64,000 bases of DNA from Lunularia cruciata (taxonomy: Eukaryota > Streptophyta > Marchantiopsida > Lunulariales > Lunulariaceae). The DNA lies in NCBI GenBank assembly GCA_948567375.1, contig OX419755.1:55867001-55931000 (forward strand), given 5' to 3'. Below, piece after piece: positions 46,891 to 56,230 of the stretch (position 1 is the first letter of the stretch; each line of letters begins with the position of its first letter). The translations under genes were made by a program, and so were the position numbers. The notes beneath the pieces were generated by a model. It did no database searches and had not been told where the DNA came from. It was given only the letters and a program-made list of their open reading frames with translations.

Positions 46891-47329
46891 CATCCATGGT
46901 TCCTAGACGTCCCAGTGCAGGTGTGGTAGGTGGTGATGGAGTACATGATGGACTACCTGCTAGTCAGCCACCTGCTACTACACAGACTGAGTCTAGCATG
47001 ATGTTGGGGGCGGCTCAGCTGATTATGCGGCATCCTTTGTTTTCAGCCAGTGTCATGTTTACATTGGGAGTTGACCCAGCCCCAGTATTCCGGTTGGCTG
47101 CCACGTTGTGTGAGAGTAGGGATGGTGCAGTTCCTACTACTATAGCAGAGGTGGTTGGTAGTGGAGCTGACTTGGTTGAGGAGCATGGGATCCGTTCAGC
47201 GACTAGTGGTTTATGGCAGGCAGCAGCAGCTAGACTAGAGGAGTTGCCAGCTAGACCGGCCTTTGAGAGAGCACGGTTTACACCTAGTGTTGTCCTATTG
47301 GATAACCATAGGGGGGTTTTTGTTTAGTG

Positions 47330-47500
47330 GGACCTTCAAGGAAGGTCTATACACCATAGAGAGTCTTGTTAGACTCTGGTGCGCAGCCCCTTATGTTGGG
47401 GAAGGCTGCAGTTGTCGGTCTCGAGTTACGGAAGACCGATGTGGAGAGGTGTCCATTTCAGATCCAGACATCTCTTGGTGGTGGTTTGACATAGTACATC
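47330..47500 (+). pseudogene. G aspartic protease core
   Basis: The translation in the frame of 47372 gives RVLLDSGAQPLMLGKAAVV, with the retropepsin triad DSGA at 47372-47383, followed by LRKTDVERCPFQIQTSLGG. It lies downstream of gag and upstream of the methyltransferase, where a gypsy protease belongs. A TAG for Gln and frame changes separate it from gag. Confidence 0.75.
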
Positions 47501-47989
47501 ACACGTGGAGAGCTTGTTGTCTAGGTTCAGCCTGGTCATCCAATTGATAGCTCGGTGGTGAGAGCTCAGGCTATTGCAACGATAGTTGAGTCATATGATG
47601 TGCTAGTTGGGGGAGCAGTGTTATACTCCATGGGTTTCAGCATTGACTATTGGGAGGAGATAGCCTCTTATAGACCTGGTTGGCAATCTGGTGAGGGACG
47701 GGTATGTCGCCTACCAGTACGCTTTAGTAGTGGCAGTCTTGGCTCACTACAGTCCGGGACCATGGCAGCATCAATTTTAGCTTTCAACGGTGCAGTTACT
47801 TGGCCTGGTGACTTGTTGGAGGGGAATGCCCATGTAGAGGATACTCCAGTACCAGAGGAGATCACTTGGCTTTGGAGTATGAGTGGGATTGTTCCATCCA
47901 CCTTGGATGTTCCATTGTGGAGTTCAGAGGAGGCATTGCAGCAGCATGCATATCAGTTGGTGCAGTAGGCTTGGAGTGGAGCCTTCATA

Positions 47990-49060
47990 CCATCAGGAGA
48001 TGAGTGTGAGGATGAGCCTCTAGAGGCGATTTCTTTGACACCTCTGGATGCCACACTCATTGCTTGGTAGTATCCAATAGAGGGGATATGCCTATTGGAG
48101 TTGTTTGGTGGGATCAGCACCGAACTAGCTGTGGTGTTACAGGCGGGTATACGAGTACAGAGGTACTTATATATAGAGAGAGCTGAGACTGCTAGGCGAG
48201 TCTCTCTACATCATGTAGCACACCTGGCCTATCAGTATCCGGAGTTATTACCGATGTCAGCAATTAGAGGTTACCAAAAGGCCCTACCATGAGACATTTC
48301 CTTACTGGGGGCGCATGACCTAGAGAGACATGGGCCTATTCACTTGGTGATTTCTGGATGGCCATGTCAAGGACATACACGTGATGGTAGAGGATTGGGT
48401 CTTTAGGATCCTCGTTCTGGTGTGTTTTGGGAGATGTTACGGATATTACGACATCTCCAGGTTCATCAGTCTGTTTCTCCAGCTTACTTTTTGGAGAACG
48501 TTCCTTTGATGGGTGATTCTTGCACTAGAGTGGTGGCAAGTACACATCAGGTCCATTCTTGGATGGGACCTGCTGTATTGTTAGATGCAGCCAGAGTGGG
48601 ATCATGGGCTCATTGCCTTCGTCTTTGGTGGACGAACCTCTTACCTTGAGAGGTTCTACAGTGTGCTTATGATGGGATTCAACGACTTGACCACATCCTT
48701 GTTGATGATATCTTGGATGTTGGGCGTTAGTCTCAGAAAGTGGTAGTGGCTGATAGGTCACCTTTGGCAGTGGTGAACCTAGTTGGACAGCCTAGAGCCG
48801 CATTTCCCACACTCATGAGTTTCCCAGGCTCTCATGCTTTTCAAGAAGGAGGACCTGGACTTGTTTGGGACTCACAATTACAGCAGTTGGTGGAGCCCAA
48901 CAATGATGAGAGAGAGCGGGCAATGGGTTTTTGCACCAGTATTACTGCTATTCCAGTAGTGTAAGAGGCATCCAAGCGTCAGGTGTTAGGTCAGGCTATG
49001 GACCTAATTGTTTGACCTGGATTGTGAGCCTTGGCTTGGCAAAGCAGCATAGGATGCGCT
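47990..49060 (+). pseudogene. Cytosine-5 DNA methyltransferase domain within G pol
   Basis: Motifs appear in the standard linear order. Motif I/II, 48086-48200: LLELFGGISTELAVVLQAG then YLYIERAETARR, the AdoMet-binding region. Motif IV, catalytic Cys codon 48365-48367: SGWPCQGHTRDGRGLGL, then DPRSGVFWEMLRILR. Motif VI, ENV at 48494-48502: YFLENVP. Motif VIII, about 48575-48646: VLLDAARVGSWAHCLRLWW-TNL, equivalent to the D-A...S/A-x-R-x-R-x-W-N block of DNMT3. Motif IX/X, 48890-49050: ERERAMGF, RQVLGQAMDL, then after a 1-nt shift NCLTWIVSLGLA. The unpermuted order and small gap between VIII and X fit DNMT3-like enzymes rather than DRM, whose motifs are permuted. Activity now is excluded by stops (48290, 48404, 48647, 48728). 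The job in the element's life cycle is inference. Confidence 0.85.
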
Positions 49061-49499
49061 TGATAGGCATCACCACTCGGACACTTGTGAGCCTTGTGCC
49101 TATCAAGACGATTCAGGCACATGCTGGGGGCGATGGACCAAGTAGACATGGTATTCTTGGGACACATCCAGTAGCTACTAGGGAGAGTGGTCTACTTGGA
49201 GTCCATCTAGGTGAGCGTGGGCTACTTGGATTACACCCTTGGTCCACATGGGATGCAGCTAGAGGACGTGTGGAGCTTGTAGCCAAAGTGGAGGGAGTTT
49301 TTCACACAGAGGTTGGGACCTCTAGTGGTCGGGAGCATGACACTATTGCTCCCAAGGGCCCAGTGTAGCAGTTAGTCAGTACGTCTTCCACTCCTACTAT
49401 AGTTACAAAGGATACTTGGGAGCTAGATCTTGGATCCAAGCTTACTGGAGAGGAAAGACGGAGGGTTTGGAGGTTCTTGAGGAGCACATGAGTTGTTTT

Positions 49500-50860
49500 G
49501 CCTTCAATATGAAGGATTTGGGTGCTCTAAAGGGACCTGGTATACAGGTTGAGCTGACTAGCAACACACCAGTTTTCTGACGTCCTTATCAATATAGTGA
49601 TATGGAGAGGACATTGATTCAGAGCCGGAGTAGTGACCTTTTTGAGGCTGGTTTGGTGGAGATTTCACATGGAGAGTATGCATCAGCGACAGTGATGCCA
49701 ACCAAGAAGGATACGCATGGCAACTATATAGATAGGCGGATGTGTGGAGATTACCGTCCTATCAACCAACAGACCAAGGCTGATCGGTATGCCATGCCTA
49801 CACCAGAGGAGATTTTTGATGCGATTGGGCATGCAAAGGTCTTCAGTACTTTGGATCTTCGAGCGGGATATCATCAGTTGCCGATCAGGGAGGAGGATAA
49901 GTCCAAGACAGCATTTTGGGCTATTGATCCTCACGGCAAGGATGTGTTATATCAGTGGAGGTTCTTACCATTTGGGTTAAAGAACGCTCATGCTGAGTTC
50001 TAGAGGGTCATGGATAGGATCCTAGCTGGATTGGATTTTGCTCGGTGCTATATTGATGACATTTTGGTTTATAGCACTACTGTGGAGGAGCATGAGAGAC
50101 AATTGTTGGAGGTGTTTGAGAGGTTGAGATCTCATGGACTCAAACTACATCCTGGGAAGTGTAGGTTCTTCCACGAGCAGGTTGAGTATTTGGGTCACAC
50201 TATCTACCCCGGAGGACTTGGTGTTCAGCAAACCAAGGTAGAGGCTATTGCACATATTCCTCGGCCTACAAATGTGAGTAGAGTGCGAGCATTCCTTGGG
50301 TTGGCAAACTTCTATTGCCACTATGTTAGAGGATTTAGTGCCATTGCCAAGGCCTTGACAAAGCTGACCAAGCTTACACAGGAGTGGTGTTGGGGAGATG
50401 AGCAGGAGAGAGCTTTTGTAGAGCTCAAGGAGAGGTTGACATCTGCTCCTATTTTGAGGAGACCAATCAGGGGACAACCATTTTAGGTTCACACTGATTG
50501 GAGTATGTTGGGGCTTGGAGCGGTGCTCACCCAACATGATGATGAGGAGAAGGAGTTTGTGGTGGCCTATGCTAGTCGCTCCAACAATTCAGCGGAGGTG
50601 AAGTATAGTTCATATGAGGGAGAGTGCTTGGCAGCAGTTTGGGTAGTAGCACATTTCTGATGTTACTTATTTGGTAACCCCTTCACTCTCATCACTAATC
50701 ATCAGCCGCTAAAGTGGTTGATGGAGTCCGACAAGCTTTCAGGGAAGCTTGCACGATGGGCTCTGATTTTACAGGAGTATGATTTCACGGTTGTTCACAG
50801 ACCTAGAGTGGTGAACCGTGATGCAGATGGGTTGAGTAGAAACCCATGTCCTAGCCAGCA
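49500..50860 (+). pseudogene. pol: G reverse transcriptase and RNase H
   Basis: A tether-like lead-in (CFAFNMKDLGALKGPGIQVE) precedes RT: SRSSDLFEAGLVEISHGEYA, ATVMPTKKDTHG, MCGDYRPINQQT, YAMPTPEEIFD, FSTLDLRAGYHQLPI, FLPFGLKNA, active site YIDDILVYS, and VEYLGHTIYPGGL. The RNase H part has [36 protein letters not shown] and RDADGLSRNPCP. Stops at 50001 (TAG), 50484 (TAG) and 50658 (TGA) replace Gln, Gln and Arg by comparison with the family pattern; otherwise the frame is continuous for over 1.3 kb. A fragment of another copy is at 1-63. Confidence 0.9.
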
Positions 50861-51199
50861 GGATCAGACCGTAGCACGTTGGCATGGTGAGACAGATGAG
50901 GAGATGGTGCCAGGTTGGCATGCATTGGACTTTCTGTGTATATTTGCAGAGGCTTTGGTGGTATCTCTCTCAGCGCATACAAGAGGAGTTATTGAGGTCA
51001 CAGATCCAGAGAGTAAAGATATTGGTACAGTTCAGCGAGACATTCATGATGATGTCTTAGTGATGGACTATCTTCACACTGGTGTTGTGGGTGGCACAGT
51101 TGGGGCCAAGGAGAGAGACCGTGTTCTTCAGCGAGCCAGACGGTTTAGATTGGAGGGTAGACACCTTTTGCGTGTATGGGAGGATGGTAGAGTGCAAGT

Positions 51200-52310
51200 A
51201 GTACCACTTCCATCACAAAGACCACAGTTAGTCCGTCATGCTCATGAGGAGTTAGAACATTTTGGAGTAAAGCATACATATAGCTTACTCTAGAGTCATT
51301 ATTGGTGGCGCGGTATGCAGACCGAGGTACAGCAATTTATTGCCAAATGTGTGGTTTGTGACCAAGTTAGAGCATCATTCAATGCTCCTACGCCACAGTT
51401 ACACCCATTACCTATCATGGGATTGGGTTACCGTTGGAGTTTGGACTTTGCCGGACCATTACCGCTGATTGTGAGACATCATCGGTATGTTTTGGTGATG
51501 ATGGAGCACTTCTCCAAGTGGATTGAGTTGGTGGCACTTCCTAACAAGTCTAGTGAAGGGACAGCTTACTCGTTCCTAGATCGAGTTCTTAGTCATTTTG
51601 GTGCACCAGTTGAGGTTTTGACTGATCAGGGTACAGAGTTCTTGGGGGAGTTTTAGGTCTTGTGTGACAAGGCTTTGATTGATCATTGTACTACATCCTA
51701 AGATCACCCTAAGGCAGATGGCTTAGTAGAGAGAGTGGTTCAGATGGTGAAGAGAGGATTGTGAAAGTATGGTTTGCAGAGAGGCCACTTGGGAGATTGG
51801 GATCTCCAGTTACCTTGGTTGGCCAAGGGCTATCGGTTCAGCCGGCAAGCCTCCTTAGCATCCTTCTCTCCATACTTTCTACTCTATGGACGAGATCCAG
51901 ATTTACCTGCAGCCATTCCTCAAGATGCTACTGTAGTTTTGGACTTGGATGACCCCGATGTATGGATGAGCGCATGTTCTCAACGGGCAGAGATCTTTCA
52001 AAGAGTGATGCCGATGGCCTTTGAGAACTTGGCGATTGCTCAGCATAGAGATACTTTACGCTATGCTACCATTTGAGGAGGAGGTTATAGACCCTCGATC
52101 CTTTCGATTTCATCCAGGTGACTATGTATATCTACAGCAAACAGCACCGACGACACTTGATGTTTTGATAGGCCGCACTATCTTGAGAGTGCGTGAGGTT
52201 TTGCCATCTGGAGTCCTTGTGTTAGAAGGACGTGATGGTGTTGTTTGGAAGGATCATGTACGCAATTGTGCGCCATGTCACCTCCCAAACGTTGATGGTA
52301 CTATGGACCC
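51200..52310 (+). pseudogene. pol: G integrase
   Basis: Zinc region HAHEELEHFG followed by CVVCDQV (HHCC). Core: WSLDFAGPLPL (first Asp), MMEHFSKWIELVALPNKSSE, LTDQGTEFLGEF (second Asp), HPKADGLVERVVQMVKRGL (Glu), so the D-D-E acids are all present. The C-terminal part includes SFSPYFLLYGRDPDLPA, RFHPGDYVYLQQTAPTTLD and GVLVLEGRDGVVWKDHVRNC, a small barrel-like DNA-binding domain. Stops at 51291, 51654, 51699, 51762 and 52074 fit Gln or Arg codons changed by C-to-T. After 52077 the frame runs open into the PHD finger. Confidence 0.88.
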
Positions 52311-52335
52311 AAGCTTGGCACTTGTACGTGCAGGC

Positions 52336-52482
52336 TTGAGGTGTATGTTATGTGGCTCTTCTGGTGGAGCTGCTACTATGTTAGTGTGTGATAGCTGTTC
52401 AAGAGGATGGCATATGGCATGTATGACTCCTCCTCTCACGGTGGTTCCTCAAGGACAGTGGTTATGTCCTAGATGTACTTGA
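52336..52482 (+). CDS. PHD finger at the C-terminus of G integrase
   Basis: Open in the same frame as the integrase C-terminal domain and ending the polyprotein at a TGA codon (52483-52485). Spacing is C-x2-C-x11-C-x2-C-x4-H-x2-C-x14-C-x2-C: CMLCGSSGG, LVCDSCSRGWHMACM, PPLTVVPQGQWLCPRC. This is the C4HC3 PHD pattern with the conserved Trp two residues before the last Cys pair. PHD fingers commonly bind the histone H3 tail. Chromoviruses use a chromodomain in this position, so this finger may play the same targeting role; that is inference. All eight metal ligands are intact. Confidence 0.85.
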   Translation: MRCMLCGSSGGAATMLVCDSCSRGWHMACMTPPLTVVPQGQWLCPRCT

Positions 52483-52485
52483 CAT

Positions 52486-52752
52486 ATAGCTAGTTCATTC
52501 TTTATATGGTATAGATTGCAAATAGGCGACTAACGATGGGGCTCCATAGCCTCCGGCCTCTTGATCTTCACCCATTAGAGGGTATACCATATACTTAGAG
52601 TAGATGGCTATCTGGAGTTAGAGGGACCTAACCGCCAGCTAGGGGGGCGATTGTGGCACTTTAGAGTCTATGTATGACTTATGTGTGAGTTGTGCTTCTA
52701 GTATGATGTTGACAGCGATCTAGGTTGTGTAGCGATGTATATACGCATGACA
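52486..52752 (+). promoter_or_regulatory. G 3' region: polypurine tract and element end
   Basis: Non-coding sequence after the PHD stop. AGCTAGGGGGGCGAT (52637-52651) is a good polypurine tract and is followed by TGTGGCACTTTAG. If the element ends at TGACA (52752) only about 100 bp of 3' LTR remain, and these do not visibly match the 5' end at 43446. The 3' LTR is therefore probably truncated or highly diverged. Confidence 0.5.
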
Positions 52753-52756
52753 AAGA

Positions 52757-53880
52757 CCACAAGGTACATTTATTGGTGATCTTTGTTTTCCAATGTAGTT
52801 TTTGCATCCTCCTCTTCAATTTTTCTCTCCATGTGGTTCAAAGGTTGCTTGTATGGAGGCCAAAGGTCTCTATAATGACGAGCATGAAAATTGTGGCTAT
52901 TTGTTCAATTTGGCCACATTTGTAATATTTTTCATTATTCTGCTCAAGCCCCTTCTCCTTGTGGGACTCCTTCTCTCATTTCTTTCTCCTTTCCTTCCCC
53001 ATTCTCCTTGGAGGGGTCTTGCTCCTTGGTCTTATAACCAAATGTTGCATAATTCCATAGGAATTAATCCACCAAAATGGTGTGTCTCAACCCAATATTT
53101 TTGCATTGTTATTATTGCTTTACCTCCTCCAAGCTTACCTACTATTCTTTGAGCATAGGCAATGCCTTAAAAAACAATATGAGGATTTTGCACCATTGCC
53201 TCTTGGAAAATCCACTCTTTTAATCCTCTTTTGAAATTTTCAAAAGCTTCAACTGAACTCATATTTGTTATTGCAACCTATAGATCAAAAAATGCCTCCA
53301 TGTACACTTGTATGCTATTCTTTTGCTTCAACCTCCAAAGTCTGGTTTAGGCCATTTGCACATAATCCATAGATTGGAAATTCTTGAGCAGCTTTTTTTG
53401 CATGGCTATCTAAGTGATCTCTCTCCTTCTACCAGCAATGATCGCTCCCAAGCATCATGCCATGTAAGTGCTTTATTGGTCAAGTACCCACATGCAAACA
53501 CACCTACATAATGATTAGTGATCTTAGTTGTGAACAATAAAAACTATGAATTCCTTCTTGAAATCCAATTTTCCACTACTCCCATGGAATGTTGTCCCTT
53601 GTAAGGCTTGATATTGCACATCTTCTTCATTTGTAGTAACAATATGGCTTGGTTGTTGATTGGAATTGGTTTCATTAGCATGAGTTGCTCTCTAGGTACT
53701 TTGATTGTTGGTGTTGGTTGTTGAGTTGGTTCCCCTTCTTGCATTACTTGACCTTTCTTGACAATATGTATTTGATTTTGCAATTCCTCCATAGTCATCT
53801 TGATTTCTCAAAACTCGTTCAACATCCTCTGCATTCCTTGCATCAACTCTTGCAATTGCAGATCCATGATTCCTTCACAT
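52757..53880 (-). pseudogene. gag: D gag (decayed)
   Basis: Minus-strand translation from about 53880 gives MTMEELQNQIHIVKKGQV, GVVENWISRRNS (a capsid opening), then with shifts VGVFACGYLTNKALTWHDAW, typical of the plant chromovirus capsid where A-L-T-W is conserved. The remainder towards 52757 is scrambled by stops. The sequence then resumes beyond G at 43445. No intact knuckle was recognised. Confidence 0.7.
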
Positions 53881-54467
53881 GGCCAATGTTCAATTGCTAC
53901 TTCCTACTTCAATAGAGGGTTATAATGGTCACTCAAGAAGAAGCACAAACTATTGGGACTACCATTGGAACCTCAGAGGCTATCACTCATCGATAATATC
54001 CCTCACTAAAATTGTGGACTAAAAAATCCCTAAATGTCACTTTTGGTCTAATCACATAATGGATTTCTACTTGCATGTTGAAAGGATGAGGATTTGGTAC
54101 ATTTAGATCCATAATATCATAGTAGAATGTAAATTGTCAAACCCTACTCTCTATTGTATACCACCACATGTAGAATCATTGGGTTTGGTGAATATATTAC
54201 TCTATCCATGAATTTTGCTCCAAAGTGATAAACAAGAAATACTCTCTTGTGCTCATGTTGGATGTACATAATCTTGATGTGGAATGGATTCAAGAATGGG
54301 AAGCTAAGTATAGGAAATTGTCCTCCAAGCGCCTCTATCCCATCCGCTCTCTAAAACACCTCTCAAGTCTAGCAATTGCATTATGTTTTCTCCCCTCAAA
54401 TTACTTAGTTTCAGTAGCTTGTGTTCTTCCACAAGGGGTTGGATTAAAACACCAACATTAATACCGT
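53881..54467 (-). promoter_or_regulatory. D leader with weak primer-binding site
   Basis: Between the 5' LTR and gag. Directly after the LTR the minus strand reads ACGGTATTAATGTTGG, which looks like a mutated TGGTATCAGAGCTTGG, the initiator-Met site usual in chromoviruses. The rest carries no gene. Confidence 0.5.
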
Positions 54468-55049
54468 TGTAATACTCCAAGGACAAGAGAACTCTACAAG
54501 AGAGAAAACACAAGTTTCACACTCAATACTCCAATGTCCCTAAAGGAGCACCTGCTCTTTATTATATAGCAAAGAGGACCTTCCTCCCCCCCCCCCCTCC
54601 CAAAGAAGCTCCACCCTTGGATCAGATACATGGATTGGTGACATGTTAGCAAGCTTGACCCTTATAATAGTTGCCTAGATGGGTGACATGTAAGTCCTTG
54701 TCCTATTTGGTTGGTCTCTTTAGAGAATCTTCTTGTAGGAAGCTCAAAATCATGTGGGTGAGGTACCATTAGAAAGCTCTCAATGAGACAAATCATGAGG
54801 GGGAGAAGGCAAGCTCATCTGCCAAAGGGGAAGAAGATCTTTCTATTTTTGAGGTCTAATTCATCCGTTTATGCCTCCAAAATTGGCTCTGAAGTCTTTT
54901 AGCTATTTTTGACTTTTTCTCTATTAGTAGAAGTACTCTTTTGGTGATACCTCTATCTGATCTAATTAGCCTATCATGCACAACATCCTTCTAGATGTTA
55001 CCAAGCCAATTTTCACCTCTAGATTATCTATCTAACTATTGGTATTACA
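54468..55049 (-). repeat. 5' LTR of D (family B)
   Basis: 582 bp, TGTAATACC...GGAGTATTACA on the minus strand. It contains a 9-10 base C-run near 54588 that the 3' LTR lacks. The TATA region (TATATAATAAAGAG on the minus strand) is near 54557-54570. The hAT-like gene resumes on its far side. Confidence 0.88.
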
Positions 55050-55338
55050 AGTGACTGATGGGATTTCTAAGATCATTTGTAAGCAAGGGTCATCAAATTT
55101 GGACAATGATGAACTTCCTCCAATATTGTTGCATGAGCATGCTTGCATCAATATGAGACAATTTATGGAAGTCCTTCAAATTCATTATGATTGTCTATTA
55201 CCCCAATTCAAAGATGCATGTATTGAGCTTATTAGCTTATAGTCTTTCAAGTTCCTCCATGATGTATGAGAAGAACTATAATTCAAAAAAGCAGTATTGA
55301 ATAACAAAGATGCTTTAAAAGGCTTCAAAGAGTGTTGT
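55050..55338 (+). pseudogene. hAT-like gene, second preserved part
   Basis: Translation VTDGISKIICKQGSSNLDN, DELPPILLHEHACINMRQF and LPQFKDACIELISL continues the hAT-like protein interrupted at 18537. Downstream KKAVLNNKDALKGFKECC leads to the solo B LTR at 55339. The reading order and spacing agree with one gene split by insertions. Confidence 0.6.
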
Positions 55339-56016
55339 TGTAATACCAAGAGCTAGCCATATGATCTAGATGTGAAATTTGGTTTGGTAACATCTACAAT
55401 GATATTATATATGATGATCAAAATAGACTTGAGAACCTTAGAACCAATAGCTAGACATATGATTTAAAGGTGATAATTGGTTTGGTAACATCTGGAAGGA
55501 TGTTACATATGATGGACTAAACAAATCAGAAAGAAGTATCACCAAAAGGGGACTTCTACTAATAGAGTAGGAACCAAAATATGCCTAAAATCTTTGAAGG
55601 CAATTTTGGAGGCCTAAACTGATGAATTAGGCCTCAAAAATGTGCACATTCCTCCCTCCCCCAAAGCACAAGCAAGGTTGGCCTTCCCTCCCCCTGGTTT
55701 GTCTTGTCGAGAGCTTTCCAATGGTACCTTACGTGATTCTGAGACTCCTACAGGAAGATTCCCTAAAATATTCCCTCCGGTCAAAGCTTGTTTGACCAAC
55801 CAGATAGGACCTAGACCAACATGTCACCCATCCAAGTAAGTAATCCAAATAGTCTTGCTGACATGTCACCTATCTGTGCGCCTAATCCTATGGTGGAGCT
55901 TCCTTGGAGGAGATCTTCTTTGTCTATATAATAAAGAGAAAGTGCTCCTTTAGGGCACCAAATGTTGAGTGTGTAATTTGTGTTTCCCTCTCTTCTCTTG
56001 TCCTTGGAGTATTACA
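55339..56016 (+). repeat. Solo LTR of family B inside the hAT-like gene
   Basis: 678 bp, TGTAATACC...GGAGTATTACA, with near-perfect flanks GTTGT (55334-55338) and CTTGT (56017-56021). Like the copy at 1888 it has the internal ~155-bp duplication. It is opposite in orientation to the nearby D 5' LTR and is an independent insertion. Confidence 0.85.
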
Positions 56017-56230
56017 CTTGTGCATAAATGCAAGGTAGATTTCTGTTGCTTGAAATTTTTTATAGAGGGCTTGCTTTTGCCTTTCCCCAACACAACAATA
56101 GTTAAATCATTGGATGGGAGAAGAATGACTATAGAGTAGATCATACTTATTTTTCACTTGAAGGAATATTGCACCGCAAAAAATTTGAAACTTTGGAAAA
56201 ATTGTCTCTCAATCTTTAAATACATTAAAA
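56017..56230 (+). pseudogene. hAT-like gene, C-terminal part
   Basis: After the solo LTR the translation gives FAFPNTTIVKSLDGRRM, then in part IFHLKEYCTAKNLK, resembling the N-T/A-T-V-E-x-D-F-S...F-S-L-E-G-I-x-x-A-K pattern that I associate with the C-terminus of this hAT-like family. Stops are frequent. No terminal inverted repeat was seen, so this may be a decayed gene rather than a complete transposon. Confidence 0.5.

Larger units (their letters stand above)
43446..52752 (+). mobile_element. G: Ty3/gypsy element encoding a DNA methyltransferase and a PHD-finger integrase
   Basis: 9.3 kb inserted in D. Its outermost bases are TGTCA and TGACA, an inverted pair typical of LTR-element ends. 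AAGA flanks both sides (43442-43445, 52753-52756), a short possible target duplication. Order on the plus strand: leader, gag with two zinc knuckles, protease (DSGA), cytosine-5 methyltransferase, RT (YIDD), RNase H, integrase, PHD finger, polypurine tract. I could not align an LTR pair by eye, so the LTR boundaries are unresolved. The pol order (integrase last) is Ty3/gypsy. Stops are numerous but most fit C-to-T changes, so the coding layout stays readable. Confidence 0.85.
18538..55049 (-). mobile_element. D: full-length chromovirus (Ty3/gypsy), host of two nested elements
   Basis: LTRs at 54468-55049 (5') and 18538-19125 (3'). The element's own sequence totals about 6.3 kb, in three blocks: 18538-22185, 43070-43445 and 52757-55049. 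C interrupts it in the protease region (TSD GGATT) and G just upstream of that. Across the C insertion the protease text reads through: MEHYNP on one side, NPTVDWRKK on the other, sharing the duplicated bases. It carries gag, protease, RT, RNase H, integrase and a C-terminal chromodomain. D sits in a hAT-like gene; the flanks GGTGG and AGTGA are an imperfect duplication. Many frameshifts and stops show it is old and dead. Confidence 0.85.

Noticed and set aside
47555-47968. Treating the 137-codon frame between protease and methyltransferase as a separate gene.
   Set aside because: It is in line with the protease on one side and the methyltransferase on the other, separated only by C-to-T-type stops, so it is more simply a spacer of the polyprotein.
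45134-52076. Alternative genetic code (TAG/TAA as Gln) for element G.
   Set aside because: TGA also occurs at expected Arg codons, frameshifts are present, and the surrounding elements decay in a similar way; deamination explains all of these.
55050-55338. hAT-like fragment captured as cargo of a B-family element, since it is bracketed by B LTRs.
   Set aside because: The two LTRs are in opposite orientation, the 55339 copy has its own near-perfect target duplication, and hAT coding text continues on both outer sides.
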